From NCBI RefSeq assembly GCF_001445655.1, contig NZ_LNBE01000003.1, forward strand, positions 1,842,530-1,906,529: 64,000 nt of DNA. Direction: 5' to 3'. The DNA comes from Streptomyces roseifaciens (GTDB lineage Bacteria > Actinomycetota > Actinomycetes > Streptomycetales > Streptomycetaceae). Below are positions 32,825-42,564 of this stretch, piece after piece; position 1 is the stretch's first letter; the number at the start of each line of letters is the position of its first letter. The notes beneath the pieces are model-generated. The model did not search any database and was not told the origin of the DNA. It saw only the letters and a program-made list of their open reading frames with translations. A program made the translations under genes and the position numbers.

Positions 32825-33919
32825 ATGATCACGATGGGGGTGGAGGAGGAGTACCTGCTCCTGGACCCCGTCACGGCGCTGCCGGTGCCGCTGGCGGACG
32901 CAGTGCGTGCGGCGTCCGGCATGGAGGCGATGACCGAGGCGCGGGAGGTCCAGACCGAACTGCTGCAGGCCCAGTTGGAGGCTGCCACTCCGGTCTGTAC
33001 CGGCCTGGCCGAGGTCGGCGGGCACCTGCTGCGGCTGCGCCGTGCGATCGGCGCCGCCGCGCAGAAGGCGGGCTGCCGGCCCGTGGCCTGCGGAACCGCG
33101 CCGCTGGCCGGGGGTGCGCCGGTCGCGGTCACCGAGGGGGAGCGTTACCAGGCGCTCCAGGCGCAGGGGGCGCGTCTGGTCGACGAGCAGCTCGTCAACG
33201 GCATGCACGTGCACGTGGGGGTGCCGGACCGCGCCCGGGCGGTGGGTGCGCTGAACCGGCTGCGGCCCTGGCTGCCGGTACTGGTGGCCATGGGGGCGAA
33301 CTCCCCGCTGTGGCGGGGGAGGGACACCGGGTTCGCCAGCTGGCGGACGGTGGTCTTCGGCCGCTGGCCGGTCAGCGGCCCGCCGCCGCAGTTCGAGGGG
33401 CCCGGCGACTACGACCGCCGCGTCGGCGCCCTGCTCAGAGCCGGAGCGATCCTGGACACGGGGCAGCTCTACTGGCAGGCGCGGGTCTCCGAGCGCTACC
33501 CCACCCTCGAAGTGCGGGCCCTGGACGTACAGCTCACCGTCGAGGACGCGGTCCTCTTCGCCGGGATCGTGCGTGCTCTGGTGGCCACGGCCCTGCGCGA
33601 GGATCGGGAGGGCGTGCCGCTCGCACCGTGCCCGCCGGAGATGCTCCACGCGGCCAACTGGCATGCCGCCCGGTACGGGCTGCACCGAGGCCTGATCGAC
33701 GCCCACGGCCGGCGCCGCGGCCCCGGCGAGGCGGTCGGCGACCTCCTCGCACACATCACCCCCGCCCTGGACGAGGCCGGGGACACGCGCGAGGTCAACC
33801 GCCTGCTGCGGCTCTTCCTCGACCGCGGCGCCCCGGCCGACCGCCAGCGCCGCGCCCTCGCCTCCGGCGGGCTGCAGGCCCTGGTCGCCCTGGCGGCCAC
33901 GGAGAGCCCGGAGCACTAG
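32825..33919 (+). CDS. YbdK-family carboxylate-amine ligase (glutamate-cysteine ligase-like)
   Basis: A 364-residue protein. [20 protein letters not shown] and [13 protein letters not shown] are the ATP-grasp-like GCS2 signatures. [16 protein letters not shown] and [16 protein letters not shown] are further family segments. YbdK proteins have weak gamma-glutamylcysteine ligase activity, but most streptomycetes use mycothiol, so the real substrate is unclear. The start is the ATG at 32825; the ribosome site is weak. Confidence 0.87.
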   Translation: MITMGVEEEYLLLDPVTALPVPLADAVRAASGMEAMTEAREVQTELLQAQLEAATPVCTGLAEVGGHLLRLRRAIGAAAQKAGCRPVACGTAPLAGGAPVAVTEGERYQALQAQGARLVDEQLVNGMHVHVGVPDRARAVGALNRLRPWLPVLVAMGANSPLWRGRDTGFASWRTVVFGRWPVSGPPPQFEGPGDYDRRVGALLRAGAILDTGQLYWQARVSERYPTLEVRALDVQLTVEDAVLFAGIVRALVATALREDREGVPLAPCPPEMLHAANWHAARYGLHRGLIDAHGRRRGPGEAVGDLLAHITPALDEAGDTREVNRLLRLFLDRGAPADRQRRALASGGLQALVALAATESPEH

Positions 33920-33985
33920 TCCGCACCGGAAGGCCCGACCCGGCGCGTACGGCGCGCGCCGGACCGGGTGCCCCCAGCCTGACGG

Positions 33986-34519
33986 TCAGGCGCGGGTGAG
34001 GGCGGTCGCCCCGAACGAGACGTCGAAGCGGTCGCACCAGATGCTGACGCTGGTGTAGCGGTTGAGGTCCACGCCCGCGGGCAGGGCGTAGTTCTGGTCG
34101 CCCTTGTTCCCCTTGAGCGAGCCCAGGCTGACATGCGCGCCGTCGTCGAAGACGTGCCAGCCCTCGCGCCCGGGCTTCACGGGGGCGTCGCTGATCAGGA
34201 CCTTCAGCTCGGGGCCGTTGCTGGTGTCGAGGTTCTCCAGGCGCAGGGTGCGCGTCCCGTCGGGCAGCTGGAGGATGCGCACCGTCCCGCTGGTGCGGTG
34301 CTCGTGGCTGATCAGCTCACCGGTGGCCAGCGTCCGCACACCACCGGTGCCGTCCGGCCGCCCGGCGCCGGTGACCGCCGGGACGGACTCCCGCACGGTC
34401 TCGTCCACCCACAGTTTCCACGGCTGGAACCACACCAGGCCCACGGCCAGCGCGAGAGCCCCCGCGATCAGTACCCCGATGACGGCCGGCTTGCGCAGCA
34501 CCCGTCGTACACGTCCCAT
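33986..34519 (-). CDS. Membrane-anchored DM13-domain protein
   Basis: A 177-residue protein. One membrane helix near the N-terminus (VIGVLIAGALALAVGLVWF) precedes an extracytoplasmic DM13 domain: GTVRILQLPDGTRTLRLENL, TSNGPELKVLIS, VSLGSLKGNKGDQNY, and VSIWCDRFDVSFG. DM13 domains have been proposed to be electron-transfer or redox modules with a conserved Cys, visible here in IWCDRF. GGAGGCAG precedes the ATG. Confidence 0.83.
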   Translation of the reverse strand: MGRVRRVLRKPAVIGVLIAGALALAVGLVWFQPWKLWVDETVRESVPAVTGAGRPDGTGGVRTLATGELISHEHRTSGTVRILQLPDGTRTLRLENLDTSNGPELKVLISDAPVKPGREGWHVFDDGAHVSLGSLKGNKGDQNYALPAGVDLNRYTSVSIWCDRFDVSFGATALTRA

Positions 34520-34717
34520 CTCTGCCTCCGAAAAGCCGGCGTGTCCACTCACTCCTTACGACGGTTTCCAGCCGGTCCGGCGCTCCCGAAAACTGATGAC
34601 GAAAGTCTTACGCCGCCCGCCGGAAGTGGTTCGTTTGGTGGCGCTGGAGTGGCTGGGATACGGCATTTCTGCTGATCTGTAATGGTCCCGGAGGCTGCAG
34701 GCGGTAGGAGAACACCC

Positions 34718-35845
34718 ATGGACATCGGCGACCTGACCGACGAGATCCTCCGTGATCTGCGGGGACCGCGTCCCTACCCGGCGGTGTCGCTGCTCGTGCC
34801 GACGACCCGGCGCGACCCCTTCAGCCCCGAGGATCCCGTCCGGCTGCGGAACACCGTCGCGGAGGCCAAGCGCCGGCTGGCCGAGGACGCGGGGGTCTCC
34901 CGCGCCGCCCGGATGGACGTCGAGTCGCACCTGGACGCCGCCGTCGCCGAAGTGGATCTGACGCACGCGAGCGACGGGCTGCTCGTCCTCGTGGCCCCCG
35001 GCGAGCACCACGTCTGGTACGTGCCGCGCGCGGTGCCCCAGCGCGTGGTGATCGCCAAGACGTTCCTCACCCGCAACCTCGTGGCCGCCGTCCGCGTGGA
35101 GGAGCCCTACTGGGCCCTCGCCCTCTCCAAGGGCGAGGCGCGGCTGTGGGACGGCGCCGGCGACGCCCTCGCCGAGGCCGACGCGAACGGCTTCCCCGTG
35201 CAACCCGCCCTGCCCGATCACCAGGACGCCATGCCGGGCCGGCACTTCGACATGCCCGTCCGCGAGGAGGGCCACGTCGAGCGCGAGCGGCAGTACCTGC
35301 GCACGGTCGCCGCCGCTCTCACCCGCGTCCTCGAACAGCACCCCCGCCCGCTGTACGTGGTGGGCCTGCGCGAGCTCACCTCGCACTTCAGGGAAGCCCT
35401 CCCCAACCGGGTGATCACCGCCGAGGTCGAGAGCGGCGGCGCCCCCGGCAAGAGGGGCCACGACCTCCTGGAACTGCTCCGCCCGGCCTTCGCGGAACGC
35501 CGCCAGGCCCGCCGGGACGACGTGCTGCAGCGGCTGAGCGACGCGCGCGGGGCACGCCGCTTCACCTCGGGTCTCGACGAGATCTGGCAGACCGTGCGGC
35601 AGGGCCGGGTGGCCCTCCTCGCGGTCGAGGACCACTACCAGGCGGCCGTCCGCACGGACGGCAACGGCGGGCACCCCCAGCTGGTGGAGGCCCCTGTCGA
35701 ACCCCTCAGTGCGGATCCCTCCCTCCACGAGGACGCCGTGGACGAGATCGTGGAGAGCGCGCTCGACAGCGGCGCGGACGTCGAGTTCCTCCCGGACGAC
35801 ACGCTCGCCGGGGAGGACCGCCTCGCCGCGGTCCTGCGCTACTGA
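34718..35845 (+). CDS. baeRF3-domain protein (bacterial archaeo-eukaryotic release-factor family)
   Basis: A 375-residue protein with AGGAG before the ATG. The N-terminus (YPAVSLLVPTTRRDPFSPED) and the central LVLVAPGEHHVWYVPRAVPQ and WALALSKGEARLWDG agree with the baeRF3 family, relatives of eRF1 and Dom34/Pelota. The C-terminal part has RPLYVVGLRELTSHF and GRVALLAVEDHY. These proteins are predicted to act on ribosomes or tRNA but have no proven function. The last 7 bases overlap the end of the convergent P-loop gene. Confidence 0.8.
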   Translation: MDIGDLTDEILRDLRGPRPYPAVSLLVPTTRRDPFSPEDPVRLRNTVAEAKRRLAEDAGVSRAARMDVESHLDAAVAEVDLTHASDGLLVLVAPGEHHVWYVPRAVPQRVVIAKTFLTRNLVAAVRVEEPYWALALSKGEARLWDGAGDALAEADANGFPVQPALPDHQDAMPGRHFDMPVREEGHVERERQYLRTVAAALTRVLEQHPRPLYVVGLRELTSHFREALPNRVITAEVESGGAPGKRGHDLLELLRPAFAERRQARRDDVLQRLSDARGARRFTSGLDEIWQTVRQGRVALLAVEDHYQAAVRTDGNGGHPQLVEAPVEPLSADPSLHEDAVDEIVESALDSGADVEFLPDDTLAGEDRLAAVLRY

Positions 35846-36642
35846 GTCACGGAGCGGTCGGTCCGAAGCTCCCGGGAGACCCGGGAGTCCCGGAATTCCA
35901 GCGCGGAGACGTGCTCGCGGGTGCCGGCGCCCAGGAGCACCAGGGACGCGGCCTCCGCGACGTCCGCCGGCACCGCTCCGTTGCCCTCGCCGCGTCCGGG
36001 TGCGGCGTCCAGGGCGCGGAGCAGCTTGCGGAGACCTCGATCGTGCCGGGTGAAGACGCGCTCGCGGACCCAGCGACCCCGCGCCCGCTGCCCTTCCAGC
36101 GCCTGCGCCGTCCCCACGTCCAGCAGCACCAGGTGCAGCTGGTGGCCGCGGAGCCCGGCTTCACGGGCCAGCCAGCGCCGCATCCAGGGGCGGCTTCCGC
36201 AGTCGTGCACCAGAACCGGCCGCCCGCTGCGTACCGCTGCACGGATCCGGAAGAAGTGCTCCAGGCGGGCGCAGGGGCGGTAGAGCGCGTACGGCAACCG
36301 GTCGGGCATGCGCGCCTCCCACCTCTCGTGGGCGGTGCGCGGATCGACGGCGGGAGCCGCGGGCGACCAGCGCCGCAGCAGGGTGCTCTTGCCGCTGCCG
36401 GGCAGCCCCGACACCACGACGACCGACCCCGCCGGGTACGACAGCACCGCCGGAGCCCGGCTGCCCGGGGCCCGCAGGTCGACCACGCCCTCCGGGCGCA
36501 GCCCGGCGACGGGCGCGGGCGGGGATGCGGGCGCAGACGGGGATACGGGGGCGGGAACGGCCCCCCGGCGTATCCCCGAAGGACCCGCCGCCGCGCTGTC
36601 TGTGGTTCCGGTCCGGCTCACGGTCTGTCGTCCCCTGCCCAT
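35839..36642 (-). CDS. P-loop ATP-binding protein (AAA/kinase-like)
   Basis: A 267-residue protein. VVVVSGLPGSGKSTLLRRW (Walker A, residues about 74-92) is followed by a DCGSRPW stretch that may be the Walker B region and LHLVLLDVGTAQALEGQRAR. This is the pattern of small zeta-toxin/adenylylsulfate-kinase-like P-loop kinases encoded widely in streptomycetes. Residues 1-60 are a disordered Pro/Ala-rich leader. The target is unknown. Confidence 0.75.
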   Translation of the reverse strand: MGRGRQTVSRTGTTDSAAAGPSGIRRGAVPAPVSPSAPASPPAPVAGLRPEGVVDLRAPGSRAPAVLSYPAGSVVVVSGLPGSGKSTLLRRWSPAAPAVDPRTAHERWEARMPDRLPYALYRPCARLEHFFRIRAAVRSGRPVLVHDCGSRPWMRRWLAREAGLRGHQLHLVLLDVGTAQALEGQRARGRWVRERVFTRHDRGLRKLLRALDAAPGRGEGNGAVPADVAEAASLVLLGAGTREHVSALEFRDSRVSRELRTDRSVTQ

Positions 36643-36884
36643 CGCCTGCTGTGTCCGCAGCATCGAACGTACCGCCGGCAGGGCGGTGCGCGGCCCCGGC
36701 CGGGAGCAGGGGCAGTTCTTCAGACGCCGCCGCGCCCCCCGCCGGTTCACCGGAGGCCCCTACCGGTTCACCGGGTGGGCGGCGGCGGCGGGCGGTGGCG
36801 GGCGGCGGGGCGGAGGCGGTCGCAGGGCGGAGCCCGGGGCCGGGCCGAGGGGAAGGACCCGGCCCCGGGCCGGTCGGGGACGGC

Positions 36885-37754
36885 TCAGCGGGCGGTCGCC
36901 GCAGTGATCAGGGACCGGTCGTGGTGGCGGCTGATGTTCTTCTCCAGCAGCGTCAGGCACTCGGCGACGCCGATGCTGGAAGCGGTGTGCTCGGGCAGCC
37001 GTCCGTCCCGTGTCCTGAGCTCCGTCAGCGCCTGGTCCATGGCCGACTGCGCGGCGAAGAGGCAGGGGGTGCTGTAGATCGCCACGTCGACGCCGAGCCC
37101 GGTCAGCTCCGGCAGCGAGAGCCGGGGCGACTTGCCGCCGGCGATCTGGTTGAACAGCAGCGGCTTGTCCCCGATGACGTCCCGGACCTTGCGGATCCAG
37201 TCGACGCTGCGGACGCCGTCGACGAGCAGGACGTCCGCGTCGGTGGCGGCCAGGGCCTTCGCGCGGCGCAGGATCTCGTCCTCCTCCGTGGCGTCGGTAC
37301 GGGCGACGACGACGAGGTCGCGGCGGGAGTCGAGGACCATGTCGAGCTTGTCCAGGTACTCCTGCAGGGGAAGGATCTGCTTGCCGTCGACGTGACCGCA
37401 GCGCCGCGGACGCTGCTGGTCCTCGAGGATCACGCCCGAGGCGCCGACGGCCTCGAGCTGCTGGACGGCGTGGCAGGCGGTCTCGGGGTCGACGTAACCG
37501 TCGTCGATGTCGACGAGCAGGTGCTGGGCGGGGAAGGCGAGGCGCAGCCGCTGCACGAAGGCGACGATGTCGGGCCAGGCTATGAAGCCAATGTCGGGGA
37601 GCCCGTAGTGGGAGGCGGCGAATCCGAATCCGGAGACGAACATGCCGTCGTAGTGCTGGGCCGCCACGGAGGCGGAGAACATGTCGAAGATGCCGATGAG
37701 CGGGGTGGTGCCGTCCGAGGCGATGGCGTCGCGTAGCCGGGCGGGGTGGTTCAC
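36885..37754 (-). CDS. Isocitrate lyase/PEP mutase family enzyme
   Basis: A 289-residue TIM-barrel protein. LVDIDDGYVDPETACHAVQQ and GVILEDQQRPRRCGHVDGKQ are the metal- and phosphate-binding signatures of the ICL/PEPM superfamily. VVVARTDA continues the barrel. Members include PEP mutase, methylisocitrate lyase and oxaloacetate hydrolase; the key residues do not separate them here. The GTG at 37754 has GGAGGG upstream. An ATG at 37877 would add 41 Arg/Gln-rich residues that coincide with RNA hairpins and look non-coding. Confidence 0.82.
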   Translation of the reverse strand: MNHPARLRDAIASDGTTPLIGIFDMFSASVAAQHYDGMFVSGFGFAASHYGLPDIGFIAWPDIVAFVQRLRLAFPAQHLLVDIDDGYVDPETACHAVQQLEAVGASGVILEDQQRPRRCGHVDGKQILPLQEYLDKLDMVLDSRRDLVVVARTDATEEDEILRRAKALAATDADVLLVDGVRSVDWIRKVRDVIGDKPLLFNQIAGGKSPRLSLPELTGLGVDVAIYSTPCLFAAQSAMDQALTELRTRDGRLPEHTASSIGVAECLTLLEKNISRHHDRSLITAATAR

Positions 37755-38195
37755 GGTACCCTCCGAGGACTGGGTTGGCGTGTGTCGGACCCGTTGCGGC
37801 CGCTGTCTTTGACGGAAGCCCGCAGCGGCAACGGGGAGCGTGCGCTGACCGGAGGCCCTGGGGGCACGCCGTCGCATGGCGCGCCCCCAGGGCCTTTTTG
37901 CTGTGGATCCCTGTGCCTACGGCTGCTGTTGATGTGCCGTCAGGTGACATCGGGAGATTAGGTCAAGAGATAGTCATGCGGCAATATATGCAAGGTAAAG
38001 GCGTGTGGCCGGCGATGCATTCACGCCGACCACACGCGCCCCGGGACCTCTGGCCGTCAGCCCCTGCCGGAGGCCGCTCCGCAGCTGAACCAGCCCTTCC
38101 GGCCCCGGCGTCGCCCGCTCGCATATGCCGGTGGATCGGCCGGATCTCACGGGTCGCCCCTCGCTCCCGGGGCTCCTCGCCGGGCGCCGCCGGGG
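37755..38195. other. Non-coding region with two strong hairpins upstream of the PEP-mutase-family gene
   Basis: 441 bases. Hairpin 1 pairs 37791-37805 with 37823-37834. Hairpin 2 (37854-37894) has perfect 12-base arms and is followed on the plus strand by TTTTT. On the minus strand both lie in the 5' leader of the PEP-mutase-family mRNA. No protein-coding signal was found from 37900 to 38195. Confidence 0.6.
37854..37899 (+). terminator. Intrinsic terminator reading rightward, antisense to the PEPM-gene leader
   Basis: GGCCCTGGGGGC (37854-37865) and GCCCCCAGGGCC (37883-37894) are perfect 12-base arms with TTTTT directly after. No rightward gene ends nearby, so it may close a small RNA or be an attenuator-like structure. 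Confidence 0.65.
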
Positions 38196-38444
38196 CTACT
38201 GCTTGGTGAGGTTCCTGGCCTCGGCGCGCCCCTTGAGTTCGAGCTGTTCGGCGAGGTCGCGGAGCGCACGGGCGCCGGCGATCTCCTCGCCGATGCGGGG
38301 CTCGTTCGGGTCCTGCGGGTCGCGAGTGGAGGAGGTGCGCGCGCGGAGCTCCGTGCCGTCGCGCAGCCGGAGGAGGGCGGCGGCCCGGGTGTGGGATTCG
38401 TCCTCGTCGAATTCGATTTCTACGTGCCAGCCGGCGACCTGCAT
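38196..38444 (-). CDS. DUF1876-family small protein
   Basis: An 82-residue protein: GWHVEIEFDEDESHTRAAAL, then PQDPNEPRIGEEIAGARALR, the usual DUF1876 pattern (beta-beta-beta-alpha, dsRBD-like). GGAGG precedes the ATG. The function is unknown; the family is abundant in actinobacteria and often stress-linked. Confidence 0.85.
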   Translation of the reverse strand: MQVAGWHVEIEFDEDESHTRAAALLRLRDGTELRARTSSTRDPQDPNEPRIGEEIAGARALRDLAEQLELKGRAEARNLTKQ

Positions 38445-39303
38445 GGGTGGACACCTCCGCCGTTCGAGCTTCTGTGGCGGCCAATGTAAGTCGCTGCCGT
38501 GCCGCCGCCGCGTCCCGCGCGCCCGCGCGCTCCCAGGTCCACCCGTCCGGCTGCCCGGCCGTCCCCGTGTCGGCTCCCTCCGCATTCCTCCCGCTTCCGT
38601 CCGGGCCGGACGTCCGCCCCTGCTCCGTGTAACCAGCACGTTTTGCCTGGGGCAAGTAATGCAAGATCACGGACGTGTGGCCTTGATCACATCGGTCAGG
38701 GGTATGGCGCGAAAACGGTCATGTACCGCCGTGCCATTCGTGCTGCGCGAATCCCTTTGTATGTCTGGAAAATGCCCGTCCTGCGCACTCTGACCAGCGC
38801 AGACCGAGCGCTTACCGGCGGAAATATCAATTCCCTGTGAACTCTTGACGGCGCCCTTACACGCCTCACACCATTCACGGCATGGAGTCCACCGACAGCC
38901 GGCCGAGCACCGAGGCGCAGCAGCGCCCCGGCGCCATGCCGTGCCACGGGGCGCACACGCCCCACGGCAGGCCGGCCCGTCGCACGACGACACCCGGCCG
39001 GCGGCGGCCCTTAAAGGGCTGACCTCCCCGCGCCACCTGCAGCGCCCAGGGCGATGACGGAAGCACCGTCCTCCCCGGGCCACGCACCCCCACGCCCGCG
39101 CCTACCGGCCTGCCCTCCCGGCAGACCCCTCCTGGGGCTGCCCACAGGCAGCCGGAGGCACCCCGGCCACAGGCCGGCGGGCATCGCTTCACCCCTCGGA
39201 GAAGACCGGCGTCGCCAGCCGGCCCTCCGGGTAACCGGGTCGCTCCCCCTCCGAGCACCACCGCGTCCCGGTCCTGCCCCCTCCAGCGAAGGCGAAGAAC
39301 CAC
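38445..39303. other. Long non-coding region and structured leader before the amino-acid permease
   Basis: 859 bases without convincing coding sequence. A TTGACG at 38845-38850 could be a -35. From there to the permease start are three stable hairpins: 38937-38969 (6+6 base pairs with a bulge), 39136-39153 (GGCTGCC/GGCAGCC, 4-base loop) and 39163-39177 (CCGGCC/GGCCGG, 3-base loop). The leader would be about 400 nt. I recognise no known riboswitch class. Confidence 0.45.
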
Positions 39304-40791
39304 ATGAGTGACCGCACCCTCACTGCGGCCGAACCCCAGCCCGCCGCCACGGCGGCGCCGACGGCCTCCACGCACGTGGACGCCGGCGATGCCGGGTACA
39401 GCAAGGACCTCAAGTCCCGCCACGTCAACATGATCGCCATTGGTGGAGCGATCGGCACCGGACTCTTCCTCGGTGCCGGTGGCCGTCTCCACAGTGCCGG
39501 TCCGTCCCTCTTCATCGCCTACGCGGTGTGCGGCCTCTTCGCCTTCTTCGTCGTGCGTGCGCTCGGCGAGCTCGTGCTCTACCGCCCCTCCTCCGGAGCC
39601 TTCGTCTCCTACGCCCGTGAGTTCATGGGCGAGAAGGGCGCCTTCACCGCCGGCTGGCTCTACTTCCTGAACTGGGCCACCACCGGCATCGCGGACATCA
39701 CCGCCGTGGCCACCTACACGCACTACTGGGGAATGTTCAGCGACATCCCCCAGTGGGTCCTCGCGCTGATCGCCCTCGCGGTCGTGCTCACCGTGAACCT
39801 GATCTCGGTGAAGTACTTCGGCGAGATGGAGTTCTGGTTCGCGATCATCAAGGTCGCCGCGATCACCCTCTTCATGGTCGTCGGCATCTTCCTGCTGGCC
39901 AGCCAGCACAGCGTCGGCGACTCGACCCCGGGCCTGGCGAACATCACCGACCACGGCGGCATCTTCCCGACCGGTGTCATGCCGATGCTGCTCGTCATCC
40001 AGGGCGTCGTCTTCGCCTACGCCTCCGTCGAGCTGTGCGGTGTGGCCGCGGGTGAGACCAAGAACCCCGAGAAGATCATGCCGAAGGCGATCAACTCGAT
40101 CATGTGGCGTGTCGGCCTGTTCTACGTGGGCTCGGTCGTGCTGCTCGCGCTGCTGCTCCCCTTCACCGAGTACGTCGCCGGCGAGAGCCCGTTCGTCACC
40201 GTCCTGTCGAAGATCGGCGTGCCGTACGCGGCCGGCGTGATGAACCTCGTGGTCCTCACCGCCGCCCTCTCCAGCCTGAACTCCGGCCTGTACTCCACCG
40301 GCCGCATCCTGCGCTCGATGGCGATGTCGGGCTCCGCGCCGAAGTTCACCGGCCTGATGAACAAGGGCCAGGTGCCCTACGGCGGCATCCTGCTCACCGC
40401 GTTCTTCTGTGTCCTCGGTGTCGGTCTGAACTTCGTCGTCCCGGCGGACGCCTTCGAGATCGTGCTGAACTTCGCCGCGATCGGCATCATCGGCACCTGG
40501 GGCATGATCATGGTCTGCTCCCTGCTCTTCTACCGCCGCTCCAAGGAGGGCCGGGTCACCCGCCCCGGCTACAAGCTCCCCTGGGCGCCGTACACCCAGA
40601 TCGTCACCCTGATCTTCCTGGCCGGCGTGCTCGGCATCATGGCGTCCGAGCCCGGCGCCGGCCGCACCACGGTGCTGTGCCTGCCGATCATCGCGGCGAT
40701 GCTGGTCGCCGGCTGGTTCCTCGTGCGCGGCCGGGTCGCAAAGACCCAGCGCGAGAACGAGCTCGCCCGTGCGGAGGCCGGTCAGTCCTGA
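39304..40791 (+). CDS. Amino-acid permease, AnsP (asparagine)-like
   Basis: A 495-residue protein with about 12 hydrophobic helices. GYSKDLKSRHVNMIAIGGAI and GTGLFLGAGGRLHSAGPS are the first-helix signature of the amino acid-polyamine-organocation family, closest to AnsP asparagine permeases. ELCGVAAGETKNPEKIMPKA is the conserved loop after helix 6. It imports an amino acid with protons; asparagine is inferred from similarity. It is preceded by a long structured leader and followed by a hairpin terminator. Confidence 0.88.
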   Translation: MSDRTLTAAEPQPAATAAPTASTHVDAGDAGYSKDLKSRHVNMIAIGGAIGTGLFLGAGGRLHSAGPSLFIAYAVCGLFAFFVVRALGELVLYRPSSGAFVSYAREFMGEKGAFTAGWLYFLNWATTGIADITAVATYTHYWGMFSDIPQWVLALIALAVVLTVNLISVKYFGEMEFWFAIIKVAAITLFMVVGIFLLASQHSVGDSTPGLANITDHGGIFPTGVMPMLLVIQGVVFAYASVELCGVAAGETKNPEKIMPKAINSIMWRVGLFYVGSVVLLALLLPFTEYVAGESPFVTVLSKIGVPYAAGVMNLVVLTAALSSLNSGLYSTGRILRSMAMSGSAPKFTGLMNKGQVPYGGILLTAFFCVLGVGLNFVVPADAFEIVLNFAAIGIIGTWGMIMVCSLLFYRRSKEGRVTRPGYKLPWAPYTQIVTLIFLAGVLGIMASEPGAGRTTVLCLPIIAAMLVAGWFLVRGRVAKTQRENELARAEAGQS

Positions 40792-40832
40792 CCGGGTGAA
40801 GCCCCGCCGGTCCTGACCGGCTGAGAACGACG

Positions 40833-40870
40833 AGAGGCGCCCGACCCGGGAGACCGGGGCGGGCGCCTCT
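40833..40870. terminator. Bidirectional terminator between permease and GH109-like genes
   Basis: AGAGGCGCCCG (40833-40843) and CGGGCGCCTCT (40860-40870) are perfect 11-base arms in the 112-base gap between convergent genes. Confidence 0.75.
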
Positions 40871-40903
40871 TCGCATGCCTGCCGTCCGCTGCCCGCCCGC
40901 CCG

Positions 40904-42385
40904 CTACGGCTTCGCCGAGTCCACCCCCGGCCGCCCGGCGCGCCACTGCCCCCGCGTGAAGTCCGGGATCTCCTGCGGCGCGCCCTTCGCCTTGATGGAG
41001 GCGTGGCTCAGCGGAACCGGCGCGCTCCACGTCGCCGCGTCGTAGACGTCGAAATCGGGCACCAGCCCCTGCTGCATGCACTGCATGAGCCGGAAGATCA
41101 TGATGTAGTCCATGCCGCCGTGCCCGCCCGGCGGGTTCGCGTGCTCCTTCCACAGCCAGTGGTCCCACTCCGCGTACGCCCCGAAGTCGCCCCACTCGTC
41201 CCCGGACATCTCCGGCTCCAGATAGATCCGCGGCGGGTAGTCCTCGAACGCCCCCTTCGTGCCGCCCAGCGCGTTCACGCGGCTGTAGGGGTGGGGGTTG
41301 CTGACCGCGTGCTCCAGGCGGATCACACGCCCCCGCGCCGTCTGCACGAGGCTGACCGACATGTCGCTGCCGACGTACGTCTCCTTCCAGCTCGCATCGC
41401 CGGGCGGCATGTGCTGCGCGCGGTAGGCGGCCAGGCCTGCGGCGGGGGAGCCGAACGTCGTGATCCGCACGGCCCGGTCCCCGCGGTTGACGTCCATGTA
41501 GTTGGCGACCGGCGCGAAGCCGTGAGTGGGGTAGACGTCCCCTCGCAGCCGGGTGTGCCACCGCCGCCGCCACGGCCCCTCGTAGTACGTCGGCGAGAAC
41601 ATCAGCTCCCGCAGGTCGTGGATGTAGGCCCCCGCCCCGTGCAGCAGCTCGCCGAACTTCCCCGCGTGAGCCATGCGCAGCACGCGCATCTCGTTCCTGC
41701 CGTAGCAGCAGTTCTCCAGCTGCATGCAGTGCCGCCGCGTGCGCTCGGACAGGTCCACCAGGCGCCACAGCTGATCGAGTTCCATGGCGGCCGGACACTC
41801 CACCCCGACGTGCTTGCCCGCGGTCAGGGCCGCCTCGGCCATCGGGAAGTGCCACTCCCACGGCGTGGCCACGTACACGAAGTCGACGTCGCCGCGCCCG
41901 CACAGCTGCCGGAAGTCGTCCTCGCCCTTGGTGTAGAGCGCAGGCGCCGGCTGGCCGGCCGACCTGACCTTGGCCGCGACCTTCTCCGCCTTCGCCCGCA
42001 CCGTGTCGCACAGCGCCACCACGCGCACCCCGGGCACCGCCAGGAACAGCTCCGTCATCGCGCTGCCGCGGTTCCCCAGCCCGACGATCCCGACCCGCAC
42101 CGTGCTGCGCCGCTCGAACGGCACTCCGATCATGGTCTCGCCCTGGCGCCGCGGCGCCGCTGCTGCTGCGGCGGGGGAGGCTGTCGCCTGGGCCAGCCCG
42201 AGGCCCAGGCCCGCACCGGCGCCCGCCGCGCCCGCGGACTTCAGGACGAGGCGGCGGCTGACATCGGGGGTCTGCTCCCGGCCCTCGACGGAGGTGTGGG
42301 GACTGGGGCTCTCAAGGTGATCGACGTGATCGGGGTGATCGACGTGATCAAGGTGCCTGGGGTTCTGCGGGGCTGACTCGTGCAT
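40904..42385 (-). CDS. Tat-exported Gfo/Idh/MocA oxidoreductase, GH109-like
   Basis: A 493-residue protein with AGGAGGA before the ATG at 42385. Residues 10-25 are a His/Asp repeat ([16 protein letters not shown]). A twin-arginine signal follows ([17 protein letters not shown], residues 43-59). The Rossmann start is [55 protein letters not shown] and [12 protein letters not shown] match GH109 glycosidases, which use bound NAD+ to hydrolyse alpha-GalNAc or related sugars. It is probably secreted folded with its cofactor. The exact sugar is unknown. Confidence 0.83.
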   Translation of the reverse strand: MHESAPQNPRHLDHVDHPDHVDHLESPSPHTSVEGREQTPDVSRRLVLKSAGAAGAGAGLGLGLAQATASPAAAAAAPRRQGETMIGVPFERRSTVRVGIVGLGNRGSAMTELFLAVPGVRVVALCDTVRAKAEKVAAKVRSAGQPAPALYTKGEDDFRQLCGRGDVDFVYVATPWEWHFPMAEAALTAGKHVGVECPAAMELDQLWRLVDLSERTRRHCMQLENCCYGRNEMRVLRMAHAGKFGELLHGAGAYIHDLRELMFSPTYYEGPWRRRWHTRLRGDVYPTHGFAPVANYMDVNRGDRAVRITTFGSPAAGLAAYRAQHMPPGDASWKETYVGSDMSVSLVQTARGRVIRLEHAVSNPHPYSRVNALGGTKGAFEDYPPRIYLEPEMSGDEWGDFGAYAEWDHWLWKEHANPPGGHGGMDYIMIFRLMQCMQQGLVPDFDVYDAATWSAPVPLSHASIKAKGAPQEIPDFTRGQWRAGRPGVDSAKP

Positions 42386-42564
42386 CGGTCCTCCTGGACA
42401 CAAGGGGCTGATGTGAGCTGCGGCGCGTACGTGAACCTCGCTGACTTCGGTTAGTGACCCTGACGGGTGTGATGCGTGCTACGCAAGAGGGCTCGCACGA
42501 CGAGATGCAGCCGGATAGCCGGACGGCCGACGGGCTCCGGGGACCCGGTGTTTAGGGTGGCGGC

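Noticed and set aside
36525..37736. A 403-codon plus-strand frame over the PEP-mutase-family gene
   Set aside because: Antisense shadow. The minus-strand frame has clear family motifs.
37755..37877. N-terminal extension of the PEP-mutase-family protein from the ATG at 37877
   Set aside because: The added 41 residues are Arg/Gln-rich and lie over strong hairpins. The GTG at 37754 has a good ribosome site and begins at the family's usual position.
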